Assembly: GCF_001455965.1 (NCBI RefSeq)
Contig: NZ_LKKO01000001.1
Span: 186,001-250,000, forward strand
Origin: Methylobacterium sp. GXS13
Lineage (GTDB): Bacteria; Pseudomonadota; Alphaproteobacteria; Rhizobiales; Beijerinckiaceae
Reading direction: 5' to 3'
Length of the DNA stretch: 64,000 nucleotides
Under the pieces are notes generated by a model, which was not told the DNA's origin, searched no databases, and saw nothing but the letters and a program-made list of their open reading frames with translations. The translations under genes and the position numbers were made by a program. Positions 27,080 through 36,086 of the stretch are shown here, piece after piece (the stretch's first letter is position 1; every line of letters begins with the position of its first letter).

Positions 27080-27411
27080 CTCCTGCCGTCCTCGCCGATC
27101 AGCGTCCGCCATCCGCACCTGATCTTGGTCTCCACCGATGCCCCGCGCTCCATCAGCCGGGATCTACAGATCACGCCGCCGCCGCCGAGGTCGTCGGTAT
27201 GGTTAATGTAAGCTAGCGCCGGCATGGTTAACGCGGCGTCAACGCCGAACCTTCGCGGCTCTTCCCACGTCGTTACAGTCGCTCTTAAATTCTGTCGTCT
27301 CGCAAAAGTAGCGATTGAGATTTTCTCCCAGATCCGGTATCGTATGCCAGAATTCGATGCGTTCCTTCAGGGATTCACCGACCCGGATAGTTGGCACGAC
27401 AGAGGTTCAAC
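27080..27411. other. 332-base divergent spacer between beta-barrel gene and mucR
   Basis: This stretch is clearly more AT-rich than the coding DNA around it, with TTAATGTAAGC, TTAAATTCTG and AAAAGTAG segments. MucR proteins bind AT-rich DNA with T-A steps, so autoregulation is plausible. One credible promoter for mucR lies at 27315-27343. No gene is seen. Confidence 0.6.
27315..27343 (+). promoter_or_regulatory. Candidate sigma-70-type promoter of mucR
   Basis: TTGAGA (27315-27320) and TATCGT (27338-27343) are separated by exactly 17 bases and lie about 70 bases before the GTG of mucR. The -35 box matches five of six consensus bases and the -10 box four of six. Confidence 0.4.
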
Positions 27412-27915
27412 GTGAGCGATAGCGCTGAAGCTGGGCAGTCCGAACACATTGAGCTGGCCGTCGATATCATCGCCGCCTATGTGTCGAACAATTCCGTTCC
27501 GCCCTCGGAACTTCCGGGCCTGATCGGTGGCATTCATGCCGCCCTGAACAGCCTCTCGGCTTCGGGGTCGTCATCGACGACCGTCGTCGAAAAGATGAGT
27601 CCTGCGCAGATCCGGAAATCGATTACGCACGATCATCTGGTCAGTTTCGAAGACGGAAAGCCCTACAAGACCTTGCGCCGTCACCTGACGCTGCGTGGGC
27701 TCAGCCCGGAGGCCTATCGCGACAAATGGGGTTTGCCGCGGGACTACCCGATGACCGCAGCGAGCTATTCGGCTCAGCGATCCGAGCTGGCCCGTGCCCT
27801 CGGTCTCGGTCAGCAGCGACGCAAGTCCCGCGGCCCGGCGACACCGGTCGCTGAGGATGCGCCGGCTCCAGCCGCCCCGAAGGCGCGCGGCCGCAAGAAG
27901 GCGCCGGTCGAGTAG
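27412..27915 (+). CDS. mucR: MucR/Ros-family regulator lacking two zinc ligands
   Basis: A 167-residue MucR/Ros transcriptional regulator. The N-terminal half has ELAVDIIAAYVSNNSVP, and the DNA-binding domain is FEDGKPYKTLRRHL...AYRDKWGLPRDYPM, followed by a basic Ala/Pro tail. The zinc-finger positions read Ser78, Asp81, His91 and Arg95 instead of Cys-Asp/Cys-His-His. Two of the four ligands are thus absent. Mesorhizobium homologues without zinc still fold and bind DNA. GTG at 27412 is chosen because AGAGG precedes it. The divergent beta-barrel gene may be a target. Confidence 0.9.
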   Translation: MSDSAEAGQSEHIELAVDIIAAYVSNNSVPPSELPGLIGGIHAALNSLSASGSSSTTVVEKMSPAQIRKSITHDHLVSFEDGKPYKTLRRHLTLRGLSPEAYRDKWGLPRDYPMTAASYSAQRSELARALGLGQQRRKSRGPATPVAEDAPAPAAPKARGRKKAPVE

Positions 27916-28024
27916 GCTCAGGCGCTGTTTTCACCGGTTCCGTTTGACAGGGACCGGACTCGACGTGACACGCCGGACGGAAGGCTGAGCTGAGCATCGT
28001 CCGCCACCGCAACGCACGTCGATC

Positions 28025-29023
28025 ATGGTTTCGAAACGCTATCCGACGTCGATCGAGGTTGCCCGTTTGGCCGGGGTCTCCCAATCGGCCGTGTCCCGGA
28101 CTTTCACGCCGGGTGCCAGCGTCTCAGCGCGGACGCGCGACAAGGTGCTGGCAGCGGCAGAAACCCTCGGCTTCCGCCCGAGCCTGATCCCCAAGATCAT
28201 GCTGACCGACCGGTCCGGCCTCGTGGCCCTGGTGGTCGGCGGTTTGGAGAATGCGTTCTACGCGCGCGTCGTCCAGATCCTCTCGTCGCGCCTGCGGGAG
28301 GCCGGCAACCAGATCCTGCTGGTTCCGGTCGATAGCGACTACACCCTGGACGCCGTGGCGGCCCGCCTGACCCAGTACCGGGTCGACGCGATCGTCAGTG
28401 CCCTGGCGGTGCTCTCGCGAGATGCGGCCGAAACGCTCTCCGCTTCCCGGATCCCGGTGGTCTCGTTCAACACGCCGGTGACAGCCGCGCGGGTCGGCTC
28501 GGTGAGTTCCGACAACGTGCTCGGGGGCCGACAGGCCGCAGCGCTCCTGCACGCAACCGGCCTGCGCCACCCGGCCTTCATCGCCGGTCCTGCGGACAGC
28601 CCGGCCAGTACCGAGCGCCTGAGCGGATTTCGCCATGGCCTGCGGGAAGCGGGCCTGCCGGCGCCACGCGTGGCGGGGGCCGCCTATACCTATGAGGGCG
28701 GAGCCGAGGCAGCGACGCGGCTCTACGCCGAGGGTCCGGTCGATGGTCTGTTCTGTGCCAACGATCTCTGCGCGCTGGGAACGATGGACGCCCTGCGACG
28801 CGCGGGTCGCCGCATTCCGGAAGACGTGCGGGTGATCGGCTACGACGATATCCCCGCCGCCGCATGGGGGGGCTACGACCTGACCAGCTTCGATCAGGAT
28901 GTTCCGGCGCTGGTCGAGGCCGCTTTGGCGATGATCGCTCGCCTGTCTACCGAGGATGCCGCTGACGGCGAGCGCGTGCTGATCCCGCCGCGGCTGACGG
29001 AGCGCGGGAGCACCCGGGTCTGA
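28025..29023 (+). CDS. LacI-family transcriptional regulator
   Basis: A 332-residue LacI/GalR repressor. The helix-turn-helix (about 9-30, SIEVARLAGVSQSAVSRTF) is followed by the hinge helix and a periplasmic-binding-like effector domain; DGLFCANDLCALG and VRVIGYDDIP are typical of its C-terminal half. It should bind a sugar or related effector and control catabolic genes. The start ATG lies 109 bases after mucR. Both flanking genes are co-directional and no sugar-utilisation operon is adjacent, so the target is unclear. The helix-turn-helix carries FTPGASVS where most members have LN. Confidence 0.92.
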   Translation: MVSKRYPTSIEVARLAGVSQSAVSRTFTPGASVSARTRDKVLAAAETLGFRPSLIPKIMLTDRSGLVALVVGGLENAFYARVVQILSSRLREAGNQILLVPVDSDYTLDAVAARLTQYRVDAIVSALAVLSRDAAETLSASRIPVVSFNTPVTAARVGSVSSDNVLGGRQAAALLHATGLRHPAFIAGPADSPASTERLSGFRHGLREAGLPAPRVAGAAYTYEGGAEAATRLYAEGPVDGLFCANDLCALGTMDALRRAGRRIPEDVRVIGYDDIPAAAWGGYDLTSFDQDVPALVEAALAMIARLSTEDAADGERVLIPPRLTERGSTRV

Positions 29024-29175
29024 CCGGCCCCATGTGAACCGCCTGCCGGATTGCCTGCACGCGGCGCAACGGTGCGTCGCGTTTGCATCGCTATGCAAAA
29101 ATCCGTCAGGCCCCATCCTTGGGCGATGCTGCGTCGCACAAAGCGGCGTTAGGTATCTGTCTCAAGGAGGCCGCC

Positions 29176-30351
29176 GTGCCGCCCCTGCCGATCCTCGCCC
29201 TTGCCGTCGCCTCGTTCGGCATCGGCACCACCGAATTCGTCATCATGGGCCTGCTACCTGAGGTGGCCCACAGCTTCGGCGTCACCATCCCGCAGGCGGG
29301 CTATCTCGTGTCGGGCTACGCCCTGGGCGTGGTCATCGGCGCACCGATCGTGGCGATCGCCACCGCCGGGCTGCCCCGGAAAACCGCCTTGCTTGCCCTG
29401 ATGGCGGTCTTCCTGATCGGAAATATCGGCTGCGCGCTGGCGCCGAGCTACGGCCTGCTGATGGCGGCCCGGATCGTCACCGCGTTTGCGCACGGCGCGT
29501 TCTTCGGCATCGGCGCCGTGGTGGCGCGGGATCTGGTGCCGCGCGAGAAGCGCACGCAGGCCGTCTCTCTGATGTTCGCCGGCCTGACCCTGGCCAACGT
29601 GCTCGGCGTTCCACTTGGCACCGCCCTGGGGCAGGTCAGTGGATGGCGCTCGACCTTCTGGGCGGTGGTCGCGATCGGAATCGCCGCCGGGCTCGCGATC
29701 CAGACCTTCGTGCCCTCGGGCCTGCCCGGCACGCGTGGCGGCCTCGTGAAGGAATTCCGGGCGCTCGGCCGCTGGCCGGTGCTGCGGCCGATGCTGATCT
29801 CGACCCTGTCGTCGGTGAGCTTCTTCACGGTGTTCACCTACATCACGCCGTTTCTCACCGGCGTCACCGGCTTCTCACCGCAGGGCGTCACGGGCGTGCT
29901 GTTTGCGGCCGGGATCGGCCTGACGGTGGGCAACCTCGCGGGCGGCCATTTCGCCGACCGGGGCCTGATGGCGACGATCATCGGTGGTTTCATCGGCATC
30001 GTCGCGGTGCTGCTGATCCTCGCCGGGGTGGCCCATCATGCGATCCCGACCGTCGCCGTGCTGGTCTTATGGTCGGGCCTCGCCTTCGCGCTGGTCTCGC
30101 CGCTGCAGATCTGGGTGGTAGAGGCCGCGAGCGACGCCCCGAACCTCGCCTCCACGTTGAACCAGGGCGCGTTCAACCTCGGCAACGCCACCGGCGCCTG
30201 GATCGGTGGCGCGGCCCTGACGCTGGGGGCGGGCTACGACAAGCTCCCGCTGATCGCCGCCGCCGTCTCGATCCTGGGCCTCGGCCTCACGGTCACCGCA
30301 GTCAGCCGGACCGGCCGCCGGGTCTTCTCGGCCTCGGCGCCTGGCGCGTAA
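29176..30351 (+). CDS. MFS transporter (DHA1 drug-efflux type)
   Basis: A 391-residue 12-helix major facilitator of the DHA1 family (AraJ/YdhP/CmlA-like), most likely an exporter. The start reads FGIGTTEFVIMGLLPEVAHSFGVTIPQAGYLVSGYALGVVIGAP, the usual first helices. GTG at 29176 is chosen because AAGGAGG (29164-29170) sits at ideal spacing, while the longer frame upstream has no homology. It follows the LacI regulator by 150 bases, and regulation by it is possible but unproven. The substrate is unknown. The dispersed repeat follows. Confidence 0.9.
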   Translation: MPPLPILALAVASFGIGTTEFVIMGLLPEVAHSFGVTIPQAGYLVSGYALGVVIGAPIVAIATAGLPRKTALLALMAVFLIGNIGCALAPSYGLLMAARIVTAFAHGAFFGIGAVVARDLVPREKRTQAVSLMFAGLTLANVLGVPLGTALGQVSGWRSTFWAVVAIGIAAGLAIQTFVPSGLPGTRGGLVKEFRALGRWPVLRPMLISTLSSVSFFTVFTYITPFLTGVTGFSPQGVTGVLFAAGIGLTVGNLAGGHFADRGLMATIIGGFIGIVAVLLILAGVAHHAIPTVAVLVLWSGLAFALVSPLQIWVVEAASDAPNLASTLNQGAFNLGNATGAWIGGAALTLGAGYDKLPLIAAAVSILGLGLTVTAVSRTGRRVFSASAPGA

Positions 30352-30446
30352 CGACTGGTTCCAAGCGTCGGCCGCCGGCTTCGGGGCACTCGTACCGGTT
30401 TGGGCTTGCGCCAGCATGCTCCCGCATCGCTCCATGCCGGCCGCGG

Positions 30447-30620
30447 AGCGCTCTCCTCCCCCTTGTGGGGAGGAGTTGGAGCCGGGGGTGGTGCCGGAAC
30501 AGGCTCAACGATCCCTTCTGAACCACCCGACCCCTGACCCTTCCCCACAAGGAGGAGGGGAAACGCGTGGTCTTCCCAGCGCTTGCTGCCGAACGCGATG
30601 TGTGAGTCCGCGAACTCGTG
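30447..30620. repeat. Dispersed intergenic element, copy 1 (about 174 bp)
   Basis: The stretch from AGCGCTCTCCTCC to CGAACTCGTG is homologous, in reverse orientation, to 43641-43800. The ends of its inner part (CTCCTCCCCCTTGTGGGGAG and CTTCCCCACAAGGAGGAGG) are complementary and can form a long hairpin. It fills the gap between the MFS gene and the end of the glutamate dehydrogenase gene. No frame in it is credible. Confidence 0.75.
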
Positions 30621-30638
30621 GGAGGGAGAGGGCCGTCC

Positions 30639-33600
30639 TCAATCCGCTCGCACCAGATCGCCGAGCAGGCTCGCCGCCACGGTCGCCTTGGAGACCGTCA
30701 GGCCCGAAGCGCTGATCGCATCCACGGCGTCGCGGATGCGGACGAGCGCCGCGCCCCGCGCCTTGGCCCAGGCCGCGACGGCCTCCGGCCCGGCGCCGAG
30801 ATCGGCCACCACCTCGGCCGTGAGCTTGCGATGGGCGGCGGCGATGCCGGCGACCGCCCGCTCCAGGGCGACCCGGTCGAACGTGTCGGCCACCGGCACC
30901 GTCCGGGCCGAAGCGGCGAGCTCGTCCAGCCGGAAGGCATGTTCCAGGGCGAAGTGGGTCGCCGCCACCTCATCGACCGGGCGGCCGCTGGCCTCGGCCA
31001 CCCGCACGATATCGGGCGCGGAGATCAGGGCGTTCAGGGAGGCGAGCCGTCGGGCCTGTTCCCGCGCCATGCCGTGGCCTTCCAGTTCCGCCGCCCGGTC
31101 GGCGATCGCCGCAAGCGCCTCGGCGTCGAGCACTTTCGGCAAAGCCGCTTCCACGGCCGCGACACCGTCGCGGTAGCGCGCCACCAGCGGGGCGAGGCCG
31201 CCGGTCAGGTCGAGGTTGCGGATGAACCAGACGATCCGGTTGGTCAGCAGGCCCTGCACCTCGGCGTAGAGGCCGAGCTGGTCCTGCCCGGAGAGGCCGC
31301 CGCCCAGGCCGTCGATGGCGAGGTTGAGCTCCATCAGCCCGAAGGCGTCGCGGGTGATGGCGTAGGCTTTGGCGATGGTGGCGGCATCCGCCCCGGTCCC
31401 GTCGACGAGGCGCGTGACCAGGGACGGGCCGCCGCGGTTGACGATGATGTTGGCGAGCGCCGTGGAGATGATCTCGCGGCGCAGCCGGTGGCCCTTCACG
31501 GCGTCCGGGAACTGCTCGCGCAGGGCTTTCGGGAAGTAGCGCTGCAATTCGCGGTCGAAATACGGGTCGTTCGGCACCGGGCTCGCCAGGATCGCGTCGT
31601 AGAGCGACAGCTTCGCGTAGGCGAGTAGCACGGCATATTCCGGCCGGGTCAGCCCCTCGCCGCGGCGGATCCGCTCGGTGATCGCGGCATCGTCGGGCAG
31701 GTATTCCACCGCCCGGTCGAGGCGCCCTTCGGCCTCCAGCGCCTGCATCGTCCGCATGGCGAAGCCGGTCTCGCCCAGGCCGCCGCGCTGGGCGAGCGAC
31801 AGGGCGAGCGTCTGCAATTCGTTGTTGCGCAGGACCAGCCGCCCGACCTCGTCGGTCATGGCGGCGAGCAGCTGGTTGCGCGCATCGTAATCGAGCCGCC
31901 CGTCACGCTCCGGGACCATCAGGGCGATCTTGATGTTCACCTCGACGTCGGAGGTGTTCACGCCGGCGGAATTGTCGATCGCGTCGGTGTTGAGCCGGAC
32001 GCCCGCGCGGGCCGCCTCGATGCGGCCGCGCTGCGTCAGCCCGAGATTGGCGCCCTCGCCGATCGCCTTCGCCCGAAGCTCCGGCGCGGTGATACGCACG
32101 GCGTCGTTGGCCCGGTCGCCCGCATCCTCGTCGGTCTCGGTGGTGGCGCGGATATAGGTGCCAATGCCGCCGAACCAGAGCAGGTCCGCCGGCGCCTTCA
32201 GGATCGCCTGCATCAGCTCGGTGGGCGTCGCCTCGTCCCGGTCGAAGCCCAGCGCCGCCCGGACCGGCTCCGACAGCGGAACGGTCTTGAGGCTGCGCGC
32301 GAAGACGCCGCCGCCCTCGGAGATCAGGGAGCGGTTGTAATCCGCCCAGGAGGAGCGACCCAGATCGAACAGGCGCCGGCGCTCGGCAAAGCTCGTCGCC
32401 GCGTCGGGATTCGGGTCGAGGAAGATGTCGCGATGGTCGAAGGCCGCGACTAGCCGGATGCTCTCCGAGAGCAGCATGCCGTTGCCGAACACGTCGCCCG
32501 ACATGTCGCCGACGCCGACCACGGTGATCGGGTCCCTCTGCACGTCGACGTCGATCTCGCGGAAATGGCGGCGCACCGCCTCCCAGGCGCCCCGGGCGGT
32601 GATGCCCATGCCCTTATGGTCGTAGCCCTGGCTGCCGCCGGACGCGAACGCGTCCCCGAGCCAGTGGCCCTTCTCCAGGGAGAGGGCGTTGGCGATGTCC
32701 GAGAAGGTGGCGGTGCCCTTGTCGGCCGCCACCACCAGATAGGCGTCGTCGGCATCGTGCCGCACCGTATCCGGCGGCGGCACGATCGCCTGGTCGACGA
32801 TGTTGTCGGTGAGTTCCAAGAGCGTCCGGATGAAGATCCGGTAGCTCTCGGTGCCTTCCTGCATCCAGGCCGCCCGGTCCGAGGGCGGGGGCAGGCGCTT
32901 GGGAAAGAAGCCGCCTTTGGCGCCTACCGGCACGATGACGGCGTTCTTCACCTGCTGGGCCTTCACGAGGCCCAGGATCTCGGTGCGGAAATCCTCCGGC
33001 CGGTCCGACCAGCGCAGGCCGCCGCGGGCAACGTAGCCGAAGCGCAGATGCACGCCCTCGACCCGGGGCGCATAGACGAAGATCTCGAAGAACGGCCGCG
33101 GCAGCGGCATCGCCGTGACCTTGGCGCAGGCGAACTTGAAGCTGATCGTTTCCCGCGGTTTCCCATCCGCGGCTGTCTGGAAGAAGTTCGTCCGCACCGC
33201 CGCTTCGACCAGGTTGACGAACCGGCGCAGGATCCGATCGTCGTCCAGGCTGGTGACGTCGCCCAAAGCCTCCTCGATCAGGGCGCGGGTCTCCGTTTCC
33301 TGGGCGGCCCGGTCGCCCTCGTTCCGCGGGTCGAATCGGGTCCGGAACAGGCTGACGATCGCCCGGGCGATGCCGGGATGGCGGCTCAGCGTGCCGGCGA
33401 GGTAATCCTGCCCGTAGCGGATGCGCAGCTGGCGCAGGTAGCGGCCGAGCGCCCGGAGCAGCGCCGCGTCCCGCCAGGGAAGGCCGGCTTCCAGCACGAG
33501 CCGGTTGTAGCCGTCGGATTCCGCCGCGCCGTCGCCGAGCGCCAGCATCGCCTCTTCGAGGGGCTGCTCCAGCGTCGCGAGGTCGATGGGCGCCCCGGTG

Positions 33601-35483
33601 GCGCGCTCGATCCGCATGTCGTGCAGCCAGACCCGGGCGGATTCGTCGAGACCGGCCGGCTTGATCCGGTAGGTCCGCTCGTCGATGACCCGAAACCCCA
33701 GATTTTCCAGGCCCGGCACCCGGTCGGAGAGAGCGATCGCGGTGCCGCGGGAGAACACCTTGAGGCGGACCTGCGCCTCGGAATCGCCGGCTCGCCGCTC
33801 GATATGCACGGCGCGCGGTTGCGTGTCGCTCAAGGATTCGAGGATCGCGACATCAGCCACGGCGACATCGGATGGGAAATTGTCACGGTAGGCGGCCGAG
33901 AACGCCTCGGCGTAGCAGGTGGCCAGCAGGCGGGCGCGGTCGCCGTCATGGGCGTCGGCCAGGGCAGCCCGCAGGGCGTCGCCCCAGGTCCCGCCGGCGG
34001 CCGCGATCCCGGCCTCCAGGGCTGCCGGGTCACGCTCCGGCACATCCTCCTCGGACAGGCCGATGATGTAGTGAGTGCGGGCGAGGGGTCCCTCGGGGAA
34101 GGCGGGATCGGCGACGCTCAGCCGGCCGCCATAGGCCTCTGCCAAATAGGCCCCGATCCGGGCCCGGACGGTGGAATCGTAGCGGTCCTTCGGGACGTAG
34201 ACGAGCAGCGAGACGAAGCGCCCGAACCGGTCCGGCCGCGAGAGCACGCGGATTCGCGGCCGGTCGGCGAGGTTCGCGATCGCCAGGGTGAAGCGGTACA
34301 GCCGCTCGATATCGATCTGGAACAGCTCGTCCCGCGGGTAGGTCTCCAGCACCGCCAGAAGGCTGCGGCCGGCATGGCTGGTCGGGTCCAGGCCCGCCCG
34401 CTCGGCCACCGCTTCAACCTTGCGGCGCAGGACCGGCACCTCGCGCGTCGGGGCGGTATAGGCCGAGGCCGTGAACAGGCCGACGATCCGCACCTCGCCC
34501 GAGAGCTTGCCGGTGGCCGAGAACAGCTTCACGCCGACATAGTCTAGATACGCCACCCGGTGGACCCGGGACTTGGCGCTCGCCTTGGTGATGATCAGCG
34601 CCTGCGGCTCCTCCAGGAAGGCCAGAATCTCCGGCGTGTAGTCGACCGGTGTCCGGCCGCGGCGCAGGGGCGTGGCGCCGGGATCGCGCAGCACGCCGAG
34701 GCTGGAGCCGTCGATCAGCGGGTGCCCGTCGGCCGCGATGCCGTGCTGGCGGATCCCCAGGACCAGGAACTGACCGTCCTTCAGCCAGTCGAGGAAGGCC
34801 CGCGCCTCGGCCACCTCCGCCTCCGGCAGCGGGGAGGGCGCGCGGCCGAGGCTGTCGGACAGTTCGGAGATGCGCGCCAGCATGGCCCCGTGGTCGTCGC
34901 TCGCCAGGGCCACGTCGCGGTAGACCTGGGACAGGGCTTCCACCAGGCGCTCGCGAGCCTCGCCGTCGAGCCGGCCGAGATGGAGATGGATGAAACTCTC
35001 CCGCGCCAGGCTGCCATGGGCGTCGGCGGTGGTCTCGCCAACCACCCGCACCAGCGCCCCCGCGCCGACGCGCTCGACCCCGAGAATCGGGTGGGCGACG
35101 AGGTCCGGCGTCAGGCCCTGCTCGGTCAGCTCGGCCAGGGTCGAATCCAGGAGGAACGGGCGGTTGTCGTTCACCACCTCCAGGATCGTGATCTCGCGCG
35201 GCCGTCCGTCCCGGACCAGCGCGGCGTCGCTTAGGCGCACCCGGGCCGGATCGCCCGGCTTGCGCGGCTCGGACAGGAGCGCCCGCGCCTTGACCGCGAG
35301 GTCGGCCAGGGCATCGGCCGGGTAGGGGGCCAGATCTTCCGGGGTTACGCGCCCGAACAGGTCGCGGGCGAAGCCGCCGGGGCCGCCCTGCGCGGCGACG
35401 ATTTCGGCAGCGGCTTCGATGAGCCCAGTCCGGGCCGACTTCTGTTCCGATGATGACAACGCCGTGGCGGTTTCGAGTGTCAT
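30639..35483 (-). CDS. gdhZ: NAD-specific glutamate dehydrogenase, large type
   Basis: A 1614-residue NAD-dependent glutamate dehydrogenase of the 180-kDa class, which deaminates glutamate to 2-oxoglutarate and ammonium. The long N-terminal half (about 1-750) carries the regulatory ACT-like domains, followed by the catalytic core with GLRWSDRPEDFRTEI, VPVGAKGGFFPK, and the C-terminal helical region. ATG at 35483 is chosen over an upstream ATG (35636) because GAGAGG precedes it and homology begins there. It is not in an operon, and is divergent from a MarR regulator. In Caulobacter the homologue also affects cell division. Confidence 0.95.
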   Translation of the reverse strand: MTLETATALSSSEQKSARTGLIEAAAEIVAAQGGPGGFARDLFGRVTPEDLAPYPADALADLAVKARALLSEPRKPGDPARVRLSDAALVRDGRPREITILEVVNDNRPFLLDSTLAELTEQGLTPDLVAHPILGVERVGAGALVRVVGETTADAHGSLARESFIHLHLGRLDGEARERLVEALSQVYRDVALASDDHGAMLARISELSDSLGRAPSPLPEAEVAEARAFLDWLKDGQFLVLGIRQHGIAADGHPLIDGSSLGVLRDPGATPLRRGRTPVDYTPEILAFLEEPQALIITKASAKSRVHRVAYLDYVGVKLFSATGKLSGEVRIVGLFTASAYTAPTREVPVLRRKVEAVAERAGLDPTSHAGRSLLAVLETYPRDELFQIDIERLYRFTLAIANLADRPRIRVLSRPDRFGRFVSLLVYVPKDRYDSTVRARIGAYLAEAYGGRLSVADPAFPEGPLARTHYIIGLSEEDVPERDPAALEAGIAAAGGTWGDALRAALADAHDGDRARLLATCYAEAFSAAYRDNFPSDVAVADVAILESLSDTQPRAVHIERRAGDSEAQVRLKVFSRGTAIALSDRVPGLENLGFRVIDERTYRIKPAGLDESARVWLHDMRIERATGAPIDLATLEQPLEEAMLALGDGAAESDGYNRLVLEAGLPWRDAALLRALGRYLRQLRIRYGQDYLAGTLSRHPGIARAIVSLFRTRFDPRNEGDRAAQETETRALIEEALGDVTSLDDDRILRRFVNLVEAAVRTNFFQTAADGKPRETISFKFACAKVTAMPLPRPFFEIFVYAPRVEGVHLRFGYVARGGLRWSDRPEDFRTEILGLVKAQQVKNAVIVPVGAKGGFFPKRLPPPSDRAAWMQEGTESYRIFIRTLLELTDNIVDQAIVPPPDTVRHDADDAYLVVAADKGTATFSDIANALSLEKGHWLGDAFASGGSQGYDHKGMGITARGAWEAVRRHFREIDVDVQRDPITVVGVGDMSGDVFGNGMLLSESIRLVAAFDHRDIFLDPNPDAATSFAERRRLFDLGRSSWADYNRSLISEGGGVFARSLKTVPLSEPVRAALGFDRDEATPTELMQAILKAPADLLWFGGIGTYIRATTETDEDAGDRANDAVRITAPELRAKAIGEGANLGLTQRGRIEAARAGVRLNTDAIDNSAGVNTSDVEVNIKIALMVPERDGRLDYDARNQLLAAMTDEVGRLVLRNNELQTLALSLAQRGGLGETGFAMRTMQALEAEGRLDRAVEYLPDDAAITERIRRGEGLTRPEYAVLLAYAKLSLYDAILASPVPNDPYFDRELQRYFPKALREQFPDAVKGHRLRREIISTALANIIVNRGGPSLVTRLVDGTGADAATIAKAYAITRDAFGLMELNLAIDGLGGGLSGQDQLGLYAEVQGLLTNRIVWFIRNLDLTGGLAPLVARYRDGVAAVEAALPKVLDAEALAAIADRAAELEGHGMAREQARRLASLNALISAPDIVRVAEASGRPVDEVAATHFALEHAFRLDELAASARTVPVADTFDRVALERAVAGIAAAHRKLTAEVVADLGAGPEAVAAWAKARGAALVRIRDAVDAISASGLTVSKATVAASLLGDLVRAD

Positions 35484-35620
35484 CGTGCCTCTCACGAACC
35501 GGAAGCCTGCAGGCGCAGGGTTAGCAGGGTCATCCGCCGTGTCGATGACAGCCGGCCTCATTTCCGGGTTCTCGCGTGTCGAACCGATGGAACCGTCAGG
35601 CCCGGCTTGTCGGGCCGAAA

Positions 35621-35640
35621 ATACGTGCATATACACGCAT
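35621..35640. promoter_or_regulatory. 20-bp palindrome before the MarR start, likely operator
   Basis: The stretch ending one base before the GTG is an imperfect palindrome matching at 16 of 20 positions, with a CGTGnATATnCACG core (35624-35637). MarR dimers bind such sites and usually repress their own gene, so this is the likely autoregulatory operator. It lies in the 158-base divergent gap to the glutamate dehydrogenase gene. Confidence 0.55.
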
Positions 35641-35641
35641 C

Positions 35642-36058
35642 GTGAGCACCGATTCTCCCATCGAGCCCTGCACCTGCGTCGCCCTGCGCCGGGCCACCCG
35701 CGCCCTGACGGCGTCCTATGACGCGGCCCTGCGCCCGGCCGGGCTGCGGGTGACGCAATTCTCCATCCTGCGCCGGCTGGAGCGGCTCGGGCCGACGCCG
35801 CTCACCCGGCTGGCCGTCGAGGCGGTTCTCGAGCGGACCACGATGGCCCGCAACCTCGATCCGCTGGAGCGGCGCGGCCTCGTGAAGATCGAATCGGGCC
35901 AGGATGCGCGTGAGCGCGTCGTTTCCCTGACGGATATCGGCCGCGAGGCCGTCGCGGCGGCGACGCCCTACTGGCAGGCGGCCCAGGCCCGGATCAATGC
36001 GCAGGTCGATCCCAAGGCCGTCGCCGCCCTGGCGGACGCCCTCATCGCCGCTTCCTGA
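35642..36058 (+). CDS. MarR-family transcriptional regulator
   Basis: A 138-residue winged-helix regulator of the MarR family. The recognition region QFSILRRLERLGPTPLTRLAVEAVLERTTMARNLDPLERRGLV fits the family, and DARERVVSLTDIGREA forms the wing. GTG at 35642 is preferred because the upstream frame has no homology; it starts right after a palindrome. Two MFS genes follow on the same strand, the first after 28 bases, so they are the likely regulated targets. The ligand is unknown, probably a small aromatic or toxic compound. Confidence 0.9.
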   Translation: MSTDSPIEPCTCVALRRATRALTASYDAALRPAGLRVTQFSILRRLERLGPTPLTRLAVEAVLERTTMARNLDPLERRGLVKIESGQDARERVVSLTDIGREAVAAATPYWQAAQARINAQVDPKAVAALADALIAAS

Positions 36059-36086
36059 CTGCTCGTCTCACCCCCGGAGCTTGATC

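Noticed and set aside
32565..34547. A 660-codon open frame on the plus strand antisense to the glutamate dehydrogenase gene
   Set aside because: High GC leaves long antisense frames open. The translation is rich in Arg, Gly, Asp and His and matches no family, while the minus-strand frame is a complete known enzyme.
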